A stretch of DNA of 64,000 nt, from positions 56,948,746 through 57,012,745 of the forward strand of contig OZ038479.1 in NCBI GenBank assembly GCA_964036315.1, written 5' to 3'. Shown piece by piece: positions 58,581-64,000 of this stretch. Numbering within the stretch: position 1 is the stretch's first letter; each line of letters starts with the position of its first letter. This stretch comes from Acanthosepion esculentum (Eukaryota; Mollusca; Cephalopoda; Sepiida; Sepiidae). The position numbers were made by a program, and so were the translations under genes. The notes under the pieces were generated by a model that saw nothing but the letters and a program-made list of their open reading frames with translations, had not been told where the DNA came from and made no database searches.

Positions 58581-58760
58581 AAATAAAAAAATATTAAACA
58601 TCAACAATGAGAAGATAGAATGCATGGTTTTGAGTCAAAAACACATCCCAGGATGTAGCATCAAGGATAACAGAATTGAACAGGTACATAAATTCAAATT
58701 TGTGTATCATTCAATCAAGTAAGAAATGTTTTGAAAACAGAAATAAAAAAGGACATAGTA
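58581..58760 (+). pseudogene. Reverse-transcriptase continuation after the satellite
   Basis: 58591-58728 is open on the plus strand and reads ILNINNEKIECMVLSQKH, then IPGCSIKDNRIEQVHKFKF, the stretch that directly follows the [Y/H]ADD motif and its helix in LINE polymerases (usual form near INKKKTECMV and IEQV-x-x-FKYLGS). Placed right after the last satellite unit, it shows that the array arose inside a LINE polymerase sequence. Stops follow after about 58735. Confidence 0.7.
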
Positions 58761-58889
58761 ATACTGAGAGGGGTCATTCAATAAATACCTATCAATAATA
58801 TCTGCATATTTGCCAACTTTTTGTAACATTCTATAAGGGTTACTAGATATAATCTCTTGACATTTATAACAATTTAAAATTGAACCCCA

Positions 58890-59045
58890 ACCAATGTAGA
58901 TGTGTCAGAATGAGAAATTCAAGAGCAAAGTTCAAATTCCAGTTGTTACATTCATTTTTGTGGAAATACCTTTAGGGAAGACCTGAATCCACCTCTTCTA
59001 CTCCCATCTATAGGTTAAATAATAGAACTGATAAGCCTTAAGAAA
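58890..59045 (+). mobile_element. tRNA-derived SINE, diverged copy d
   Basis: AAAGTTCAAATTCCAGTTG (box B), TTACATTCATTTTTGTGG, CTTTAGGGAAGACCTGAATC and TAAATAATAGAACTGATAAG follow the order of 25940-26120. The head is poorly conserved. Confidence 0.5.
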
Positions 59046-61544
59046 CAAAACAACAACAAAAAAAAAACAATCAGAAAACCCTATCAATCAAGTCAATAAA
59101 CCCCCACCTATGAACAAAGTTTAAGGCTTCAGTTATTTCACACTTCTCGAAACCTGATTTTCGAATGGATGTTTTTATAAGCAACAAATGCTTTGTATGA
59201 GAATTGTTGTTTTTTTTACCTTTGTTTTCTTACAATAGGTGTTAAATGGCATTTAGTTGATGTGCTTGAGAAAATGGAGGTTGTGCCAGAGATTCCAGAG
59301 ATTTTAAGACATACATCATGATTATCTATGTAAACCCAACTCTAAATTCCCATGACAAATAAGGTTTCAAATGATCCCAGCGATATTTCTTCAGAAATGA
59401 AGAAAACTATACTAGACTGTGAGTGTGGTGTAATGTATAAGTTTCTATAGAGCAGTAAATGTTGGAGAATTTAAAATGACAGTCAAGTGGTTTTATTGGT
59501 AAATGTTGAGATTACCATGGACAGAATATGAGACAAATGAGGAAGTTTTAAGGAAAATAGGAAAGAAAATGAAACTGTTGCTTACAATCAGCAATTGATA
59601 TCATTGTGTCTCCTCAAAGACTTGGAGACACAATAATAAAACTAGGAACATGTCAATGATAAGAGAAAGATAGGAAAGTAACAATTAACCCACATGAAAA
59701 ATAATGAGCTAATGGCTGAAAGACCAAATACTACACAGACATGGAAAAGAAGTTGTTGTAGTAGGCTATGTTTAATAAATAAAATAAAAGTAATTCTTAA
59801 CTCCACTGAAAAGTACTTATCATTTCCTTAACATTAACACCAGCATACTTAAGAACAGGTTAACCTGCTAATTTGTTTTGTGAAGCCAAATATTTGGATA
59901 TGCAAAACAAATGATAAAAGACCCTGTACCAAAGTGAAGGATCATCCTATTTGCACTCACCAACCAATTAATGACTTCAAAATAAACCTAGGAAAATAAT
60001 GCTCCAAGGTCAGTTCTCTCTACCTTTTCACCAGAATGCAGGACAGGCTTGTTCACTCCATTAACTACCAAAAAACTAGGAAGAAGGACACGTCATAAAA
60101 ATTTTATTTTTATAACTTAGTCTTTAGTATAGTAAATAAATGTGTAATCATCTAGGTTGTTTTTTTTTACACATGCTTTTGAGAAAAGTGTATTTTTGTG
60201 CCAGATAGGTTTGTAAAAATAAATTGTTGCAGTTGTGCTAAAGTCTGTTTTAAAATTAATGGTGAAAGAACTGCCAAAATTATGAATTTTTGCAGATTCA
60301 TTTTTTGAATTTATGTAGAAATAAGTTTTCATATTTACTCGCCAATAAGAGGCATGCTCTCAAGCCCTTGTGAAAACTTGAATGAAGCCAGTGCAACTCT
60401 CCATTGTTCAATAAAAAGGACTGCTATTAGCAGATAATATCAGAAAGCAATTAGCCATCAAGAGGAAGCATTAGCACCCACACTTCAAGGATGGAGGATT
60501 AGTCCAGCCAAAAGGGTCATAAATCAACATGGAGAAAGAAAGAAGAGCTGACAGATTCAAGGCAGATTCAACCCCCAGGACAGAAAATTCCTTTCTTTGT
60601 CTTCCTAAAAAAATTTTAAATGAAACAAACATTCAAATTAAACTTTTCAGTAAAGTTCTACATAGAGCCCTCAAGACCAAAATCTGTGGAAAGCACAAAA
60701 CCCTTTTCCACTGAGACTTTCTTATTAAGTTGAAGAAATTAGGTGGTTGCTCTTTGTATTTTCTGCCTTGTGCAATTTTTTACTTCCTCAAAGTTTTTCC
60801 CTTTTTTTCCATTTTTAAAGTGTTTAATCTTTTTTGTCATTGAATCCGTGTCTTTTCCTAAAACTGTAACACTACTTTTCCTAATCCCTTTTTGTAATGT
60901 CAGAAATTTGTTATCCTGCCATAGTAGGTGCTCAAAGAGGAATTTTTGTGCAAATTTTGTATTATACCATTTTTTGCCTGTGCTTGTGCATTAAACATTT
61001 TTCCTTTAAAATTTCACTCCATGGTTGGATTTTGTATTTATGCCTTTATGACTGCAAGGAGAAAAGAATCATGTGTTTTCTTTTACCTTTCTATTTCTAC
61101 CAAGTATGTTTTGTTTTTGGTGCAAGAACTTAAGATTTGGTAGGAATTAAATATTTTTACATTTTACACAAAAAAGGACAATTGTGATCTTTGTATAAAT
61201 TTAAATAAAGTCTCTCTCTCTCTAGATATATATATATGTTCCAGCATACCTCAAGCTATGAACTCTGTCTCATAAGAAGGATACAGGTTTGTATTTGTGC
61301 AAGAAAGAAAAGAAAATAAAGCTTCCAGGACAATGTTGTTCAGTCATCTCGAATATGAATTGAAAACTAATATTCTGTGCCAACCTCCAAAAATAGTAAA
61401 AGAAAAAATATTGCTTGAAGCAAAAGAAAAGATATGGCACATATAGCGTGAGAATCACAAGATATCTGTATTTATGGCTAGACAATAAAATCCTGAAATG
61501 GGAAAATCTCAGTAAACGTAATAAATGCATCTACTTCAGATGAT
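59046..61544. other. Non-coding sequence, no gene recognised
   Basis: Several short open stretches exist (for example 60529-60714 plus, 60117-60332 minus, 61270-61530 minus) but none has a domain or codon pattern I recognise. AATAAA at 61204-61209 precedes a short CT repeat (61212-61222), so a 3' end of a transcript or retroelement is possible. Confidence 0.35.
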
Positions 61545-61819
61545 CTGTTCTCCGTGAAGATATATTCACTAACCGCCCCACCCGGTCAGATATGGCACAA
61601 GGCCGAGTTTATTGTGGGGTATCCGAGCCCGTAAGCTCAGGCAAAAATTCCCCGTGCACCCCGTACGAACGGAGTCGGGTAGCTGTCTACCACCCCAGAC
61701 GAGACTCTGGTCTGGGTTCCTCTCTGCCCGGAAGCAGAGAGTTTGACAAGCACACTGTGGAAGACCACAGTGAATCGACTGTTCTCCGTGAATACCATGA
61801 AATCTAAGGATTGTAAACA
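61545..61819 (+). promoter_or_regulatory. GC- and CpG-rich block ahead of the last candidate first exon
   Basis: 61565-61795 is clearly GC-rich in an AT-rich window and holds about 14 CG dinucleotides. It contains short hairpins (CTCTCTGCCCGGAAGCAGAG, CACTGTGGAAGACCACAGTG). A 14-bp direct repeat CTGTTCTCCGTGAA lies at 61545-61558 and 61779-61792. It ends about 30 bp before the conserved exon block. It could be a CpG-rich promoter, or an inserted element with a target-site duplication; the sequence alone does not decide. Confidence 0.4.
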
Positions 61820-62074
61820 CAAGGAACAAAATCTTGTCTAACACCGCTTAATTGCCTTCGTCTTCTTTTTAGCCTTATCAATATTTTTTCTCAAAAAGTA
61901 ATTTTACATTTATAACGTTTTTTCATTTATTAATTCTTCCTTCGTGTCACTCGTTTCAACCTCGATATAATTCAATGAACAATACAAAAATTGTATAGGT
62001 TGACAGTGAAATCTTAACGAAATCATTTGAACAGAAAGAAACATCCTGTTTTGTCTCCTGGTCTGTAGTGTAAG
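61820..62074 (+). other. Candidate non-coding first exon, zinc-finger copy beyond the window
   Basis: CAAGGAACAAAATCTTGTCT, AACACCGCTTAATTGCC, a T-rich middle, then CATCCTGTTTTGTCTCCTGG and GTAAGT at 62075-62080. Homologous to 8497, 19740 and 34301. The finger exon should lie downstream of position 64000. Confidence 0.5.
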
Positions 62075-62080
62075 GTAAGT

Positions 62081-64000
62081 GGGGCGAAAATAATTTTGAT
62101 TAAAAAAAAATCGTTTTTTACCGATTTGTCTCCATTGTTTTTATTTTTTTATAAAAGATGAAAAAAAAATTAGTATAGGAAATTTTAGCGTCTTTTTTGG
62201 AAATCCAATAATTGTTGTTTTTAGGTACCTCTACTTTGTTCGCTGAAAAAAATAAAATAAATAAACTAAAACAGCATGACATGATGTAAAAAGGCCCCCC
62301 AAACTTAATAAAAAGAAAGTTTTATCGTCAAAATGTTAATGTTTAAGAAAAAAGACCAAAGTATTTTTTTGATTATTTTATTAATTTTTTTATCCGAGTC
62401 ATTTGCAGTTCAAGACCCATGATCAGTTTGTATTTATTTTGTAATAAAAATTTCCCGATTAGTTACATTTCGTTGTAAATATACATGCTTATTTTGAAAA
62501 TAATTTTGAATCCTTTCTAGCACATTCAAAATTTTGGTTGAAAATCTTGTTTTTTTTGTCAGCGGTTACATATTTACCATTAGTTTTTTTAGTACCTTTT
62601 TTCAGTTGAAAAACACATTAATTTGGAAATTCTTGCAAAAGTCATATACTTGTCAGATTTTAGTGAAACTTTCATAACTTATTCACAAATGAATAAAATT
62701 ATTTTTAAAATAGTCATAGTAATTTTTTTTTAATTTGTTACCCCACCCCTTACTTAATTTTATGAAACTCGAAAATTCGACTTCTGTGTAATTTTGTGAT
62801 AATATTACTTAAAACCAGAAGACTTTGAAGAATATAAATCATCAGTTTTTTTTTTAGTAAATTTTGACCTGATGTTACCCAAAATTCAGCTCTGAATTGT
62901 AAAATACAAACCCAAGACATTATTTCATTTAAAAAGCTCTTAATGAATTTTATAAATAATATATATTAAGGACTCTATTGTCTGAAGCTAAAATATTTTT
63001 CTGGTGAGAAATGAATTTTTACAAGAATTGTTTTCTTTTTTTCCAATTTTAAATACAAAATGAGGTAAATTTGTTAAATTTTTTGAAATTAAGTTTGAAT
63101 CTGTATTTTTAGAATTAAAAAGATCTATTTTACAGATCATAAATTTGAAAGCTTAATACAATCTGGGACACGATTGTATTTTTAAAATATTTTTTAAAAT
63201 GCAAAAATTGTATTAAAAATGTTTCCGCCCAAATTATAGATGCTTGGTTCAGAAATAATAGGTTGTTTTAAGAGAAAAGCCTTAACAAATTGCTTTGCCT
63301 TCCTTCTGGCTAGTATGTATCAAATTCTCTACACTGCATTTTCAAAATTTTTTATTTTTATTTTTACATCCTATTTCACTAAATATTTTAATTTCATTTT
63401 TTAAATATAATTAATTTATTGTTTTTCAGTGAGAGACATACTACAATTATTAATAATTTTCTTTTTTAATTACAGCTGTAGGGATAGAAACAGTGCAGGC
63501 TTTGGATATATCTTCATTAAAAAAAGGAACTAAAAATCAATAAAATATTAGTCTTTTGAAAGTATTTAACTTTTAAAAATTACTTTATAGTTAAATAAGC
63601 TGGTTCACTTAAAATTTGAAAATACTGTCACTTCTGCCTTTCTGTCCAATAAATTGCCCTGATGTTAGTTGTCGATATATTGACGTAAATGTCAATTCAC
63701 ACCTCAAAAAACCAATCACCACAGTTAGACATGATTCACTTATTTTCAACTAAATTTTTTCTGTTAAAAAATTAAGTAATGTTTGTTTCCAATTACATTA
63801 AGTACACTTTAAATTTTCCAATTTTCATTAAATAACTTTTGAAAAAGTTTAATTGAATTTTACAAGATTTTTAAATGGAGAATTTCACTTTTGTTTACAA
63901 AATTGTTTTAAATGGCTGACATGATCGAGTTTATGTCAATTTTGCTGACTCAAAAAAAAAAGATTTTAACTGATATTTCGGACATACTAGGAAGGATTAA
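62081..64000 (+). other. Intron of the next zinc-finger copy (partial)
   Basis: AT-rich and non-coding. 62220-62700 matches 35430-35850, and 62870-63020 matches 10420-10560 and 1390-1540. No splice acceptor with the conserved following exon sequence is seen before the window ends. Confidence 0.45.

Noticed and set aside
59400..59540. Possible GIY-YIG remnant (CECGVMYKF)
   Set aside because: Only about ten residues resemble the domain and the rest does not follow; too weak to annotate.
60529..60714. 61-codon plus-strand frame as a gene
   Set aside because: No recognisable domain, no supported splice sites or conservation; its length is expected by chance.

Overview
Eukaryotic nuclear DNA, very AT-rich, intron-rich and dense in transposons. 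The best guess for the organism is an octopus or other coleoid cephalopod. This is an inference from three things: tandem C2H2 zinc-finger arrays with finger cores of the type [19 protein letters not shown] reverse-transcriptase fragments of a type I associate with cephalopod genomes, and tRNA-derived SINEs. Nothing prokaryotic or organellar is seen.

The backbone is a cluster of tandemly duplicated zinc-finger genes on the + strand. Four open finger arrays lie at 3042-4016 (11 fingers), 14429-14953 (6), 22045-22926 (9) and 38296-39240 (11). Broken relatives lie at 40055-40990, 43875-44062 and 45155-45560. Each open array follows a similar 3' splice site (exon starts near 2594, 14257, 21699 and 38174). 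A conserved non-coding block ending in a splice-donor-like GTAAGT occurs upstream of three of them (8497-8724, 19740-20017, 34301-34548), and once more at 61820-62074 for a gene beyond the window. I read these blocks as first exons. The coding sequence between splice site and fingers is decayed in every copy, so the intact reading frames start inside or next to a broken finger.

About 12 kb is one satellite family (27300-28375, 31048-34180, 50796-58580) with a 154/155-bp unit. In one frame the unit encodes about 51 residues of a LINE reverse transcriptase around the catalytic [Y/H]ADD motif. The sequence after the last unit of the largest array continues the same reverse-transcriptase homology. 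A related LINE fragment lies at 15583-16345. One array ends only about 120 bp before the first exon of the fourth zinc-finger copy.

The remainder holds a dead Tc1-type transposon with both ends, two mariner fossils, a Tx1-like LINE fragment, Penelope-like terminal repeats (often as inverted pairs, with a GIY-YIG endonuclease relic), several foldback elements/MITEs, tRNA-derived SINEs, (TA)n microsatellites, a near-perfect 203-bp palindrome and one GC/CpG-rich block at 61545-61792. No functional enzyme gene, tRNA, rRNA or CRISPR array was found. The only candidate host genes are the zinc-finger ones, and even these may be partly pseudogenised.
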